Translations under genes and position numbers: made by a program
In this document: positions 34,576-43,999 of the stretch, piece after piece
Position numbering within the stretch: position 1 is the stretch's first letter
How the letters are laid out: every line of letters starts with the position of its first letter
The notes under the pieces: generated by a model
Told to the model about the DNA's origin: nothing
Database searches by the model: none
What the model saw: the letters and a program-made list of their open reading frames with translations, nothing else
Assembly (NCBI GenBank): GCA_030430075.1
Contig: JAUIGN010000025.1
Coordinates: 1-64,000, forward strand
Reading direction: 5' to 3'
From: a bacterium
GTDB taxonomy: Bacteria > Planctomycetota > Planctomycetia > Pirellulales > Pirellulaceae
DNA length: 64,000 nucleotides

Positions 34576-35121
34576 ATGTTGCTGACCGGGACATTCGTCC
34601 GCACGATCGACGAGAAGCAGCGAATTGCCGTTCCAAAGCCGGTCCGAGAATCGCTGGGGTTCCCGGATCAGAAGACGTTGTACCTGGCACCGGGGACCGA
34701 TGGATGTATTCAACTTTTTCCAGAAGACGTGTTTTCTGCACTGGCGGTTCAAGTGGGCCGCAATTCTCCCACGGGGCAAGATGTTCGCGCCTTTAGTCGC
34801 ATGTTCTACGCTCGGGCCCAACGGGTCGAGATTGACCGCCAGGGCCGCTTGCGGGTGCCGGTCGAGCTGGCTGAGTTCGGGCGACTGGCCAAGGAAGTCG
34901 TGCTACTGGGCGTGCGGGACCACCTTGAGCTCTGGAATCGAGATCAATGGGATGCCTACTTGATGGAAATTCAACCGCGGTATGACGAGATCGCGGAAAG
35001 CGCGTTCGACGGTTCCGCGACCGTGATCCCGCCGGCGGCCGAAACCGCCACCAGAAGTTCGCAGGGTGCGGGGGACCAGACAAACGATCCAGCAGAGTTG
35101 CGGCCGTCGCGACCGCGTTGA
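34576..35121 (+). CDS. mraZ: MraZ transcriptional repressor
   Basis: The 181-aa DNA-binding protein has two SpoVT/AbrB-like repeats: MLLTGTFVRTIDEKQRIAVPKPVRE (about 1-50) and ARAQRVEIDRQGRLRVPVELAEFGRLAKEVVLLGVRDHLELW (about 75-120). Both carry the conserved D-x-x-x-R-x-x-x-P core. The C-terminal ~45 residues are a non-conserved acidic tail. In model bacteria MraZ represses the division and cell-wall gene cluster. Start 34576 follows the TGG-repeat leader; a longer frame from 34528 would translate the operator. Next comes rsmH 500 bp away, as in the classic dcw order. Confidence 0.92.
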   Translation: MLLTGTFVRTIDEKQRIAVPKPVRESLGFPDQKTLYLAPGTDGCIQLFPEDVFSALAVQVGRNSPTGQDVRAFSRMFYARAQRVEIDRQGRLRVPVELAEFGRLAKEVVLLGVRDHLELWNRDQWDAYLMEIQPRYDEIAESAFDGSATVIPPAAETATRSSQGAGDQTNDPAELRPSRPR

Positions 35122-35620
35122 CAAGGTGAATTACGACAGGCAGCCGCTGAGGGACGTCCAGCTCGGCTGCCGGGGAGACAAGGCGAGTTCAAGAGCGACG
35201 TCCGTCCGTTAGCCAGGAGAACCAGCAAGTCAGCTTGCGGCCACTAGCTGACTTGCGGGGCCGCTTCGGCGGTCCTGGGTTTCCTGGTGTTCGTTGCAGG
35301 ACGCAGCGAACGAGCAAGGCAGGTCTACTGGCGACCCTCTCCGGTAACCTGCAGGCATCGGCCCTTCTCCGGGGCGCAGGGACGTGCCCCCGGGGCGGGT
35401 GCTGTTTCGGCTGGGCCGACACGCGTCAAGCGGCGCGGCAGTCATGATTCAGCACGCCCACTCGGTTTTCGGTTGGCGCCCGCTGGGGGTTGGCCACAGC
35501 TCATCCAGGCAACTCCCCGTCCTGCGTATCAAGCCTCCGGGCTCGGCTGAGACCGTTGCCGACGCGGTTCGCTGGCGGCGACGGGTTGGCGCGTCGGCCG
35601 AATGCGGCTATCCCGGTGAT
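35122..35620. other. Long mraZ-rsmH gap
   Basis: About 500 bp with no supported gene, unusual inside a dcw-type operon where these genes normally touch. The open frames are low-quality. It contains the perfect inverted repeat at 35225-35256. An extended N-terminus of rsmH is possible but not supported by the family pattern. Confidence 0.45.
35225..35256. repeat. Perfect 11-bp inverted repeat with 10-nt loop
   Basis: GCAAGTCAGCT (35225-35235) and AGCTGACTTGC (35246-35256) are exact complements. No T-run follows, so it is not a classic terminator; it may be a protein binding site or a dispersed palindrome. Confidence 0.65.
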
Positions 35621-36538
35621 ATGCAACCACCTAAATCGACGCATAGATCCGTGATGCCGGACGAGGTGCTCGAATGGCTCGCTCCGGCACCCGGCGAGAC
35701 GTTTGTCGACGGCACGTTGGGGGGCGGCGGTCACACCCGGTTGCTCGCCGGACGCGTTGGCCAGGACGGCTTGGTGATCGGCTTCGATCGGGACCCGGCT
35801 GCCATCGCGCGGGCCGAAGTCTATTTGAAAGGGCTGCCGGTGCAGGTGGCCCACGCCGATTTTCGCGAGATTCCAGAGGTACTCCACCAGCTCGAGCTGC
35901 CGCCGGTCAAAGGGGTCGTGCTGGACCTGGGGCTGTCCAGCGACCAGTTGGCGGACGCCGCTCGGGGTTTCAGCTACGATGCCCCGGGCGAACTGGATCT
36001 CCGCTTCGATCCCGACCAGGGCGAACCCGCTTGGGGGTTGTTGCGACGGTTGAGCGAGAAAGCGCTGGCGGACCTCATCTACCGATACGGTGAGGAGCGG
36101 ATGAGCCGCCGGATTGCCCGCCAGATCGTGATGCGGCGACGGGAGCACCCGATTCGGACCGCCCGCGAGCTGGCTGAACTGGTCCGGAAGTGTGTCCCGC
36201 GGAGCCCCAATCATCGCATCGACCCGGCCACGCGCACGTTCCAGGCGCTGCGCATCGCGGTCAACGACGAGCTTACCGCCTTGGAGCGGACGCTGCGGCG
36301 GATTCCCCCCGCCATCGCCGTCGGCGGCCGGCTGGCGATCATCAGTTTTCACTCGCTGGAAGACCGCCTGGTGAAAGCCGCTTTTCGCGACGACCCGCGG
36401 TATATGACCTTGACGAGAAAGCCGATTCGGCCTAATCAGTCAGAGTTACTTGAGAACCCACGCAGTCGCAGTGCGCGCCTGCGTGTCGCGGAGCGAGTCG
36501 ACGTGGGCGGGGGTTCGCCGCCACCCACGAATGGTTGA
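35621..36538 (+). CDS. rsmH: 16S rRNA (cytosine(1402)-N(4))-methyltransferase
   Basis: The 305-aa enzyme methylates N4 of C1402 in 16S rRNA with SAM. Visible signatures are THRSVMPDEVLEWL at the start, motif I FVDGTLGGGGHTRLL, GFDRDPAAIARA, VVLDLGLSSDQLADAARGFSY, NDELTALERTL and the C-terminal ISFHSLEDRLVKAAFR. ATG 35621 gives the usual N-terminus and length. In most bacteria ftsL and ftsI follow; here a LysM protein does. Confidence 0.94.
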   Translation: MQPPKSTHRSVMPDEVLEWLAPAPGETFVDGTLGGGGHTRLLAGRVGQDGLVIGFDRDPAAIARAEVYLKGLPVQVAHADFREIPEVLHQLELPPVKGVVLDLGLSSDQLADAARGFSYDAPGELDLRFDPDQGEPAWGLLRRLSEKALADLIYRYGEERMSRRIARQIVMRRREHPIRTARELAELVRKCVPRSPNHRIDPATRTFQALRIAVNDELTALERTLRRIPPAIAVGGRLAIISFHSLEDRLVKAAFRDDPRYMTLTRKPIRPNQSELLENPRSRSARLRVAERVDVGGGSPPPTNG

Positions 36539-36636
36539 CGATTCGCCCCGGGGCGCAGGAAGCGGCCCGGGATTCCATAGGTTCGGCAGGCATCTTGCGA
36601 TTGACGACCGTCGTGCCTCAGGGAGGAGGCATCCAG

Positions 36637-37377
36637 ATGAGTGCAGCAAACAAGTCATGGTTGATGGTGGGCGGACTGGCGGTGGTGGTCGCCGCAGGCA
36701 TTTTCGCGACAAGGCAGTTTCAGGAGCCGGCCGCCCCGCCGGCTGAAATCCGAGCCGCCGCAGTGCCATCCGGCGAGGAGGCCACGCTGGCCGAGCGGAC
36801 GCAGCTTCCCACGATCTTGCGAGCCAAGCCGGTCAGCGATACCGGCCTGTCCGCGAGTCCCCGCTATGCATCACAGGAAGGGAGCGAACCACAACCGGTT
36901 TCGCCCCAATTCGATCAGGGACCGACGCGCGGCTATCCGCCGCGCGCCGGCGAGCCTGCCGGCACTTTCGTAGCTGCCGGCGGCCCGCCAAGTGGAACAA
37001 CGTCGCCGCCGGTCGAAACGCCGCCCCCGGGCGATTCCCAGCAGCCCGGCACGCCAGCCTTTCCGCAGCAGCCTGGTGCGGGTTGGTCCATCAAGGGCGA
37101 CGCAGATCCTGCAGCAACGCAGCCGCGGTTGCCGGTCCATGCGGGGCCTGCCCGCCATGCGACGACGTATGTGACCCGCGCGGACGACAGCTTCTGGTAC
37201 ATTTCCAAGCGGGTTTACGACGGACAGGGCCGCTATTTCAAGGCCCTCTACTACCACAACCGAGATCGGATCGAGCGTCCCGACAAGATCCCGGCAGGCA
37301 TCGAGATCGAAACGCCGCCGTTGGCAGATCTTCAAAGGCGTTATCCCGATTTGTGCGGAATCGGACCGACGAACTGA
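36637..37377 (+). CDS. Membrane-anchored LysM-like protein in the ftsL position
   Basis: The 246-aa protein has one N-terminal membrane segment (SWLMVGGLAVVVAAGIFATRQF, residues 7-28), a Pro/Ala/Gln-rich linker of about 150 residues and a C-terminal LysM-like domain (about 190-235: YVTRADDSFWYISKRVYDGQGR, ALYYHNRDRI, PAGIEIETPP). LysM binds glycan, usually peptidoglycan. A strong GGGAGGAGG ribosome site precedes ATG 36637. It is 98 bp after rsmH and probably co-transcribed, taking the place of ftsL, with the same bitopic topology but no sequence resemblance. Confidence 0.8.
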   Translation: MSAANKSWLMVGGLAVVVAAGIFATRQFQEPAAPPAEIRAAAVPSGEEATLAERTQLPTILRAKPVSDTGLSASPRYASQEGSEPQPVSPQFDQGPTRGYPPRAGEPAGTFVAAGGPPSGTTSPPVETPPPGDSQQPGTPAFPQQPGAGWSIKGDADPAATQPRLPVHAGPARHATTYVTRADDSFWYISKRVYDGQGRYFKALYYHNRDRIERPDKIPAGIEIETPPLADLQRRYPDLCGIGPTN

Positions 37378-37421
37378 ATGCCGGACAGGGTGGGCCGCTC
37401 TTCGAGACGAGGCACCGACGT

Positions 37422-38684
37422 ATGCGGTGGGACGTGATTGTCGTAGGAGCGGGGGCCGCCGGGTTGCTGGCGGCGACGCGGGCCGCCGAACGTGGTCGCC
37501 GCACGCTGCTCCTGGAAAAGAACCGCAAGCCGGGCGCCAAGATCCTGATGTCGGGCGGAACCCGCTGTAACCTCACGCACCAGACCGACGAGCGTGGCAT
37601 CGTCACCGCCTTCGGGCACGCCGGTCGCTTCCTCCATTCGGCTCTGGCCGCCTTGAGCCCGCAAGACGTGGTTCAACTCTTCGCCGCCGAAGGGGTCGCC
37701 ACCAAGGTCGAAGAAACCGGGAAAATCTTCCCCGCCAGCGATCGGGCGATCGACGTCCTGGACGCCCTGCTCCGCCGCCTGCGCCGGAGCGATTGCAGCT
37801 TGGCCCTGGACGAACCACTGCACACGATCCGCGCCGCCGCCGGCGCATTTGAGCTCGTTACTCCTCAGCGTACCTTGGAGGCGGACAAGGTCATTTTGAC
37901 CACGGGCGGGCAATCCTATCCTGGTTGCGGCACCACGGGAGACGGATATGCCTGGTGCGCCGCCCTGGGCCATACGATTGTCCAGCCGAGGCCCGCATTG
38001 ACCCCGGTGACCACCAATGCGGATTGGGTGCGGGCCTTGCGCGGCGTCACGATCCCCGACGTCGCCATGCGGCTTGTTCCTGATGAGCCGGCGGCTGGCC
38101 AGCCTAGCCGGCGCGGTAAGAAAGGGCGGTGCCTGGACCAACGGCGTGGGTCATTGCTATTTACGCACTTCGGCCTTTCCGGGCCCGTGGCGTTGGACAT
38201 CAGTCGAGCCATCACGGGGCATGATGCGCCGCACCGGCTGGTCCTGGAATGCGACTTCTTGCCGACCGGCGCCGGGCCCGCTCTGGACGAGCAGCTTGCC
38301 GGCGCGTGTGCCGCCGACGGCAAGAAACAACTCGCGGGGATCCTGGCACGGCACGTGCCGCGCCGGCTGGCCGAGGCGATCCTGGTGGAGCGGGGCCTGC
38401 CGGCCGACCTCAAAGCGGCCGAAGTCTCCAAGCGGCAGCGCCGTGAGTTGGTGGCGGCCCTCAAGGAGAACCGCATTGCGGTCAGCGGGACGCGCGGTTT
38501 CCGCAAGGCGGAAGTCACGGCCGGCGGCGTATCGCTGCGCGAAATCGATTCTCGCACCATGCAGAGCAAGCTCGTCCCCAACCTGTTTCTCGCCGGAGAG
38601 CTGATTGATCTGGACGGTCCGATCGGCGGCTACAATTTTCAGGCGGCCTTCAGCACTGCCTGGTTGGCGGGCGAACACGTTTGA
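37422..38684 (+). CDS. BaiN/HI0933-type FAD-dependent oxidoreductase
   Basis: The 420-aa flavoprotein begins with the dinucleotide-binding motif VIVVGAGAAGLLAATRAAE and has the family block GAKILMSGGTRCNLTH, LTTGGQSYPGCGTTGDGYAWCAALGH and the C-terminal AEVTAGGVSLREIDSRTMQSKLVPNLFLAGELIDLDGPIGGYNFQAAFSTAWLAG. Members are of poorly known substrate; BaiN reduces bile-acid intermediates. ATG 37422 starts the Rossmann fold at once. It lies 44 bp after the LysM gene in the same direction. Confidence 0.9.
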   Translation: MRWDVIVVGAGAAGLLAATRAAERGRRTLLLEKNRKPGAKILMSGGTRCNLTHQTDERGIVTAFGHAGRFLHSALAALSPQDVVQLFAAEGVATKVEETGKIFPASDRAIDVLDALLRRLRRSDCSLALDEPLHTIRAAAGAFELVTPQRTLEADKVILTTGGQSYPGCGTTGDGYAWCAALGHTIVQPRPALTPVTTNADWVRALRGVTIPDVAMRLVPDEPAAGQPSRRGKKGRCLDQRRGSLLFTHFGLSGPVALDISRAITGHDAPHRLVLECDFLPTGAGPALDEQLAGACAADGKKQLAGILARHVPRRLAEAILVERGLPADLKAAEVSKRQRRELVAALKENRIAVSGTRGFRKAEVTAGGVSLREIDSRTMQSKLVPNLFLAGELIDLDGPIGGYNFQAAFSTAWLAGEHV

Positions 38685-38913
38685 ACGCGGGTTATTGGCT
38701 GGCTCGGAGCAGGGTGATTTCCTCCGTCATACCGTGCAGGGCGAAAAGCGGCCTGGGATCGTGCGGGAACGCGTTATCAACCGATGCCGGCACGTGCTCT
38801 CTGCTGACGGTACGCAAGTTGTCTTGGCTCGTCCTGACGCGTTGCTCCGTCGTCCAACGTCGCCTCCGCGGCCTGCCTCGCACGCCTCCCAGACGCTTTG
38901 GTAAGATGCCGCC

Positions 38914-39405
38914 ATGGCAAACTCCGAACCGCAATATGCCTTGCAACGGATTGTGTCCGGAGGACAGACCGGCGTCGATCGGGCGGCCCTGGACGCTGCG
39001 ATTACGCTCGGGCTGCCACACGGCGGTTGGTGTCCGAGCGGGCGCCGAGCGGAAGACGGACCGATACCCGGCCACTACCGCCTGCGCGAAACGGCGTCGG
39101 CCAATTATCCCGTGCGGACCCGTCAGAATGTGGTCGACTCGGACGCGACCTTGATCCTCTATCGGGAGGCCCTGGTTGGCGGTACGGAGCTCACCTATCG
39201 CGTCGCACGGCAGGTTGGTAAGCCGTTCTTCCTGGTCGACCTTGCCGACCGCCCCGCCCCGGCACTGGCAATCCGGTGGCTCGAGGACGCAGCGATCGAG
39301 ACGCTGAACGTGGCTGGGCCCCGCGAGTCGACGGCGCCGGGAATCGCCCAACAGACGTATGAATTTCTCCTCCGTTGCCTGGCTCCGGTTCGCGAACCGT
39401 CTTGA
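38914..39405 (+). CDS. Putative molybdenum carrier / YpsA-like Rossmann protein
   Basis: The 163-aa protein carries RIVSGGQTGVDRAALDAAITLGLPHGGWCPSGRRAEDGPIP, the hallmark of the putative Mo-carrier family (related to the SLOG/DprA-like fold), then NVVDSDATLILY and GTELTYRVARQVGKPFFLVDL. The fold binds a nucleotide or nucleotide-sugar; Mo binding was found in only one member. No molybdenum cofactor gene is nearby. Role uncertain. Confidence 0.8.
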   Translation: MANSEPQYALQRIVSGGQTGVDRAALDAAITLGLPHGGWCPSGRRAEDGPIPGHYRLRETASANYPVRTRQNVVDSDATLILYREALVGGTELTYRVARQVGKPFFLVDLADRPAPALAIRWLEDAAIETLNVAGPRESTAPGIAQQTYEFLLRCLAPVREPS

Positions 39406-39462
39406 GCCGAGCGATCGGCAGGCAAGGCGGCGGCCTGCGGGAAGTCGCTGCCGGCCCCGAGC

Positions 39463-40881
39463 TCATGCAAACAGGTCGCGAATGGCCGCACCTGGCCGGA
39501 CACGGTGCGGACGTCCGCCCGTGTCGTGCAGCATCAGGTCGTGTGGGACGCCGAGCAAATGATAGAGGCTGGCTACGAGGTCGGCTGGGGCGACCGGAGA
39601 TTCGGCCGGGTAGGCCGCCTGGCGGTCGGACCGGCCATGCACGTAACCGCCCCGCACACCTCCGCCTGCCAGCACGGTCGTAAAACAGTTAGGCCAATGG
39701 TCGCGACCATCACGGCCGGCGCCGGCGTCGCTGTTCCGCTGGCCGACCTTCGGCGTCCGTCCGAACTCGCCCGACCAGACGACCAGGGTATCGTCCAGCA
39801 TGCCGCGGTCCTGAAGATCGTCCAGCAGGGCGGAAAAGGCCTGATCGGCGGCGGGCATCAGCCGGGTCTTGTGGTCGATGAAGTTACGGCTATGCGTGTC
39901 CCAGTAAACGCTTACATTCTTGATGCCGTCGTTGGGCCAGAAGACGGTGATCAGCGGCACCCCGCGTTCCACCAACCGCCTTGCCTGGAGGACGGACTGG
40001 CCGTGCGGATTGAGCCCGTAACGCTCCCGCATGCGGGTCGATTCTTGGGTGAGATCGAAGGCCCCGCTGCCGGAGATCGACGAGGTCAAGAGGTCGAAAG
40101 CGCGCTGCTCGTTGGCCGCTTTGGCGTCGAACGCCGCGTTGCCATCCGCCAGACGATCGTTCAAGTCGGCCAGCAAGCGGCGCCGTTCGGAAAGCCGCTG
40201 CTGCGGGATGTCAGCGGGCAGTGTCAGGTCACCTACCTGGTAGTCGGCGCGATCGGGCGCATGGTCGATCGTAAACGGATCGTCGACCGGGCCCAACCAC
40301 CCGGCGAACTGCCCCTGACTTTGCTCGACGAACCGCGGCACGGTGTTCTCGAGCTTCGGACGCATCGAGATGAACGGCGGCAACGGTCCGCTGCCGCGGC
40401 CCAAATGGGCCAGCACCGATCCGATGTGCGGCCACTGGGCGCGAACCTCGGTGTTGCCCGGCGGCGGCTGACCGGTGAGGAGAAAATGCGTGGCCGACGT
40501 GTGGTTGACGTCGCCGTGCGTCATCGACCGAATGATCGAGAGCCGGTCGGTGCGGCGGGCAAGCTGCGGAAAGTGTTCGCAGATCTGAATCCCGGGGACC
40601 GCCGTCGCAATCGGCTGGAATTCGCCCCGGATCTCGGCTGGGGCGTGGGGCTTCAAGTCCCAGGTGTCGTGCTGTGCCGGACCGCCCCACATGAATAGAA
40701 AGATGCACGCCTTGGCCTGGCCGAAGGTCCGCGGCACCGACGCCGCGGACGCTTGCTGTTGAGGCCGGTCGAGCCAGGTCGGCAAGGACATGCCGAGCAT
40801 TCCCAGCCCGCCCAACTGCAACAGCCGGCGCCGTTGCCGGCGTTGGAGACGGCGGAGATCCGGACAGGAAGCGGCTTGCAT
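39463..40881 (-). CDS. Second DUF1501 protein
   Basis: The 472-aa protein has an Arg-rich N-terminus (RRLQRRQRRRLLQLGG) with a hydrophobic stretch like a Tat leader, then FLFMWGGPAQHDTWDLKP, MTHGDVNHTSATHFLLTGQPP, GVPLITVFWPNDGIKNV and SGEFGRTPKVGQRN. It differs from the first copy and has no DUF1549/DUF1553 partner here; the Gfo/Idh gene 90 bp upstream runs the same way. The fold is alkaline-phosphatase-like; substrate unknown. Confidence 0.88.
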   Translation of the reverse strand: MQAASCPDLRRLQRRQRRRLLQLGGLGMLGMSLPTWLDRPQQQASAASVPRTFGQAKACIFLFMWGGPAQHDTWDLKPHAPAEIRGEFQPIATAVPGIQICEHFPQLARRTDRLSIIRSMTHGDVNHTSATHFLLTGQPPPGNTEVRAQWPHIGSVLAHLGRGSGPLPPFISMRPKLENTVPRFVEQSQGQFAGWLGPVDDPFTIDHAPDRADYQVGDLTLPADIPQQRLSERRRLLADLNDRLADGNAAFDAKAANEQRAFDLLTSSISGSGAFDLTQESTRMRERYGLNPHGQSVLQARRLVERGVPLITVFWPNDGIKNVSVYWDTHSRNFIDHKTRLMPAADQAFSALLDDLQDRGMLDDTLVVWSGEFGRTPKVGQRNSDAGAGRDGRDHWPNCFTTVLAGGGVRGGYVHGRSDRQAAYPAESPVAPADLVASLYHLLGVPHDLMLHDTGGRPHRVRPGAAIRDLFA

Positions 40882-40972
40882 CGGGGGACCAGGGGCCGGG
40901 ATACCAGGAAAAGAGAGCCGCCCTCCGCTCCGCGAAAGGCGACATCCATCGAAGTTACGATTCCGATCTTGG

Positions 40973-42283
40973 TCAGGCGACTTCCCAACCCTCGCGATAT
41001 TCCTTGCGCACGTATTTGTCGGCTGCCGCGCAGTTGGTCGCCTTCAGCGCCTTGGCATCCCATTCCAGCGCCTCGCCGGTCCGATAGGCGACGTTGCCCA
41101 ACAGAACGGCTTCGGTCAACGCACCCGAATAGTCGAAATTGCAGGTGGTTGGCGAGCCGTCTTTGCAGGCCTTGATCCATTCCGCATGGTGCCCGATCGA
41201 AGCGGGAATCGTCTTCTCGGGAATCGCCAGTTTCGCGGCCGGGTCGTTGGGGAAATACTTGTAGCTGCCGTAGTTGGCGAACAGCATGCCTTCATTGCCG
41301 ACGAACATCACGCCCGAGCCGGGGACACGCTTCTCATGAATCGCTTTCGGGATCATGTTCCCGTCATACCAGGTCAGATCGACTGGCGGCAGGCCGTCCC
41401 GTTCGGGGAATTTGTAGCGAACCGTCAGCCCCAGCGGGCAGGTTTCCGGGTGCACCTCGGGGCCTTCGGCTTCGCAGTGGGTGGGGTGCCGCAGTTTCAA
41501 TGCCCAGAACGGGAGGTCCATGTAGTGGCAGGCCATGTCGCCGAGCGTTCCTTGGCCAAAGTCCCACCAGCGGCGCCACTGGGCGGGGTGATATCGGCCC
41601 GCCACGAACGGCCGTTCAGGGGCCGGTCCCAGCCAGAGATCCCAGCTCAATGTCGACGGAGGCGTTTCGCCGCCGATCGGTCGCTCGCCACCGCCCCAGC
41701 CCTTGCCGACCCAGACGTGGACTTCGGTGACGTCCCCAATCGCGCCGGCCTGAATGATCTCGACGACGCGACGGTAGTTGTCGTTGGCGTGGATCTGTGT
41801 GCCAAGCTGCGTGGCCACGTTATGCTTGGCTGCCGCTTCCGCAACCAGACGCGATTCCTCGACCGTGTGCGTCAGCGGTTTCTCGCAATAGACATGGAGG
41901 CCCTTGCGAATCGCCCGGATACTGAACGGAGCGTGCGTATGATCGGCGGTGGCAACCACGACGGCATCGATCTTCTTTTCTTCCGCTTCGAGCATCTCAC
42001 GGCCGTCGGCATAGGTGCGCGCGTCCGGGAACTGCGTCTTCGCTCGATCCAGGTAGACGGAGTCAATGTCGCACAAGACGGTGATGTTCTCGCCTTTCAC
42101 GCCCGCCACGTCCGCAGCGGCGCGGTTGGCGGTACCAATGCAAGCAATGTTCAGCTTTTCGTTGGGCGAATTCGATTCATCCGCGGCAAGCTGACTGAAT
42201 ACACCGCCTGCGACCGTGGCCGCACCGGCGACGGCCGAAGTCTTGAGAAAATCACGACGACTGGTGTTGGAACGTACGGGCAT
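40973..42283 (-). CDS. Tat-exported Gfo/Idh/MocA oxidoreductase
   Basis: The 436-aa protein has a Tat signal (SRRDFLKTSAVAGAATVAGG), then a Rossmann core KLNIACIGTANRAAADVAG, the GLHVYCEKPLTHTVEESRLVAEAA block with catalytic Lys, and a long C-terminal domain. It is probably folded with its cofactor before export. ATG 42283 has AGGAG 7 nt upstream. Upstream of the second DUF1501 gene on the same strand, it may be co-transcribed with it. Substrate unknown. Confidence 0.9.
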   Translation of the reverse strand: MPVRSNTSRRDFLKTSAVAGAATVAGGVFSQLAADESNSPNEKLNIACIGTANRAAADVAGVKGENITVLCDIDSVYLDRAKTQFPDARTYADGREMLEAEEKKIDAVVVATADHTHAPFSIRAIRKGLHVYCEKPLTHTVEESRLVAEAAAKHNVATQLGTQIHANDNYRRVVEIIQAGAIGDVTEVHVWVGKGWGGGERPIGGETPPSTLSWDLWLGPAPERPFVAGRYHPAQWRRWWDFGQGTLGDMACHYMDLPFWALKLRHPTHCEAEGPEVHPETCPLGLTVRYKFPERDGLPPVDLTWYDGNMIPKAIHEKRVPGSGVMFVGNEGMLFANYGSYKYFPNDPAAKLAIPEKTIPASIGHHAEWIKACKDGSPTTCNFDYSGALTEAVLLGNVAYRTGEALEWDAKALKATNCAAADKYVRKEYREGWEVA

Positions 42284-42795
42284 GAAAGGGCTCCTGGAGG
42301 GACGAGGCGACACAAGGCCGTCTTGGAGGGAATCGCGAACGAGGCTCCGTCAAATGGCTTCTCTAAATATGACTCATTCCAATCGATAACTCAACAAGCA
42401 CGGCCACCCGCCGCGCACCGACGGCGCTTGCCGGCGGGCTCCGCTTGAGGTCCTGTAACCCGGCAGGCTACCATCCCTCCAGCTTTCGCTGCCGTGCTCG
42501 GACCTCCTGCAACAACCCGCCAGCGCACTTGCTTTGCGACCGGGAGCACCCTGCCGTGACGACCGCTGCCGCCAGGTTTCTCGGCCTGCGGAACGTCGTC
42601 GGCGACGCGCCTGAACCGGATCGCCGCCCGGCCGCAGCCTCACGATACGGGATGGCGAACCGGTTGATCGATGTTTGCTGCCGCCCTCTCTGACCGCGTA
42701 TACTTGCCTCGCGGCATGCGGCGCGGCGCCGGCCGGCCGTTCCGCCGCCACGTGACGTACCTTGCCTCGCTCGCTTTCACCGCTGGAGTTGCCGA
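42284..42795. other. Divergent intergenic region without recognised genes
   Basis: About 510 bp separate the Gfo/Idh gene (minus) from the PIG-L gene (plus). Open frames are Arg/Gly-rich noise. It should hold both promoters; none was confidently identified and no repeat was seen. Confidence 0.35.
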
Positions 42796-43704
42796 ATGCC
42801 AGTCGCCAGGATTTGCCTTACCGTTCTATTTGCCTCGCTCGCGATCACCGTGCCGTCGGCAATCCGTGCCGACGACGGCGACGGAAAACTGCGGATCATC
42901 GCCTTTGGCGCTCACCCGGACGACTGCGAGTTCAAAATGGGGGGAACCGCCGTCATGTGGGCCCAGCAAGGCCACCACGTCAAGATGGTCTCGGTCACCA
43001 ACGGCGACATCGGTCACTGGCGGATGGCGGGCGGGCCGTTGGCCAGGCGACGGACGGCCGAGGTCCACGAGGCGGCTCGGCGAATCGGCACAACCGCCGA
43101 AGTGCTGGACATTCATGACGGCGAGCTGTTGCCGACGCTCGAAAATCGGAAGACGATCACGCGGCTGATTCGCAACTGGAAGGCGGACATTGTGATCGCC
43201 CATCGGCCCAACGACTACCACCCCGACCATCGCTACACGGGCGTTCTCGTTCAGGATTCGGCCTACATGGTGGCCGTGCCCTTCTTCTGTCCCGATACTC
43301 CGCCGCTGGAACGCAACCCGGTCTTCATGTATTACTCGGACGGCTTTCAAAAGCCCAATCCATTCACTCCGGACGTCGTGGTTTCGATCGACGATGTGTT
43401 CGAAAAAAAGATGGACGCGGTCGACGCCCTGGTGTCTCAAGTCTATGAAGGCGGTGCGTTGGGTTCGGAGGCGACGCTCAGGCAGCGAAAGGCCGACAAT
43501 CCCATCGCGCGGCGCGAGTTGGCGACGGAAAGTTGGTCACGCAGGCAAGGCCGCATCGCCGACAAGTACCGCGGCGCCTTGATCGACTGGTACGGCGAGC
43601 AAGCCGGCAAGCAGGTCAAGCACGCCGAAGCGTTCGAGGTCTGCGAGTATGGCCGCCAGCCGAATCGCGAGGAATTGAAGAAGCTCTTTCCATTCTTCGA
43701 TTGA
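42796..43704 (+). CDS. Exported PIG-L family deacetylase
   Basis: The 302-aa protein has a signal peptide (ICLTVLFASLAITVPSAIRA) and zinc motif AHPDDCE (GAHPDDCEFKMGG), with DVVVSIDDVFEKKMDAVDALVSQV and HRPNDYHPDHRYTG giving further His ligands. Family members remove N-acetyl groups from GlcNAc-type sugars or act on other N-acyl groups. Export suggests a periplasmic substrate such as a polysaccharide fragment. Confidence 0.88.
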   Translation: MPVARICLTVLFASLAITVPSAIRADDGDGKLRIIAFGAHPDDCEFKMGGTAVMWAQQGHHVKMVSVTNGDIGHWRMAGGPLARRRTAEVHEAARRIGTTAEVLDIHDGELLPTLENRKTITRLIRNWKADIVIAHRPNDYHPDHRYTGVLVQDSAYMVAVPFFCPDTPPLERNPVFMYYSDGFQKPNPFTPDVVVSIDDVFEKKMDAVDALVSQVYEGGALGSEATLRQRKADNPIARRELATESWSRRQGRIADKYRGALIDWYGEQAGKQVKHAEAFEVCEYGRQPNREELKKLFPFFD

Positions 43705-43999
43705 GGTTCGCTCGACACCGGGGCGGTCAAACTGCAGCCGCCGCCAGCGGATCGGCAACCCTGTGGCGAGGCGCCTCGTGCGACGCGCCTGCCGCCGCAT
43801 GACGTGACTCCCGCCGCCGATCGATCAGGTGGCGGCGCCGCCGGCAAACGATCGGCCGGACGCCAGTTCGCTCTGGTTGCGATCCGCGGCGCTTTGGGAC
43901 AGTGCACCGCGAATGAACGCAACACAACGATTTGCATTAAGCTGATGGTGGTTCACGAATCATCCAGCCTGGAACTCGGCCAGTAAAGGAAGGAGACCG

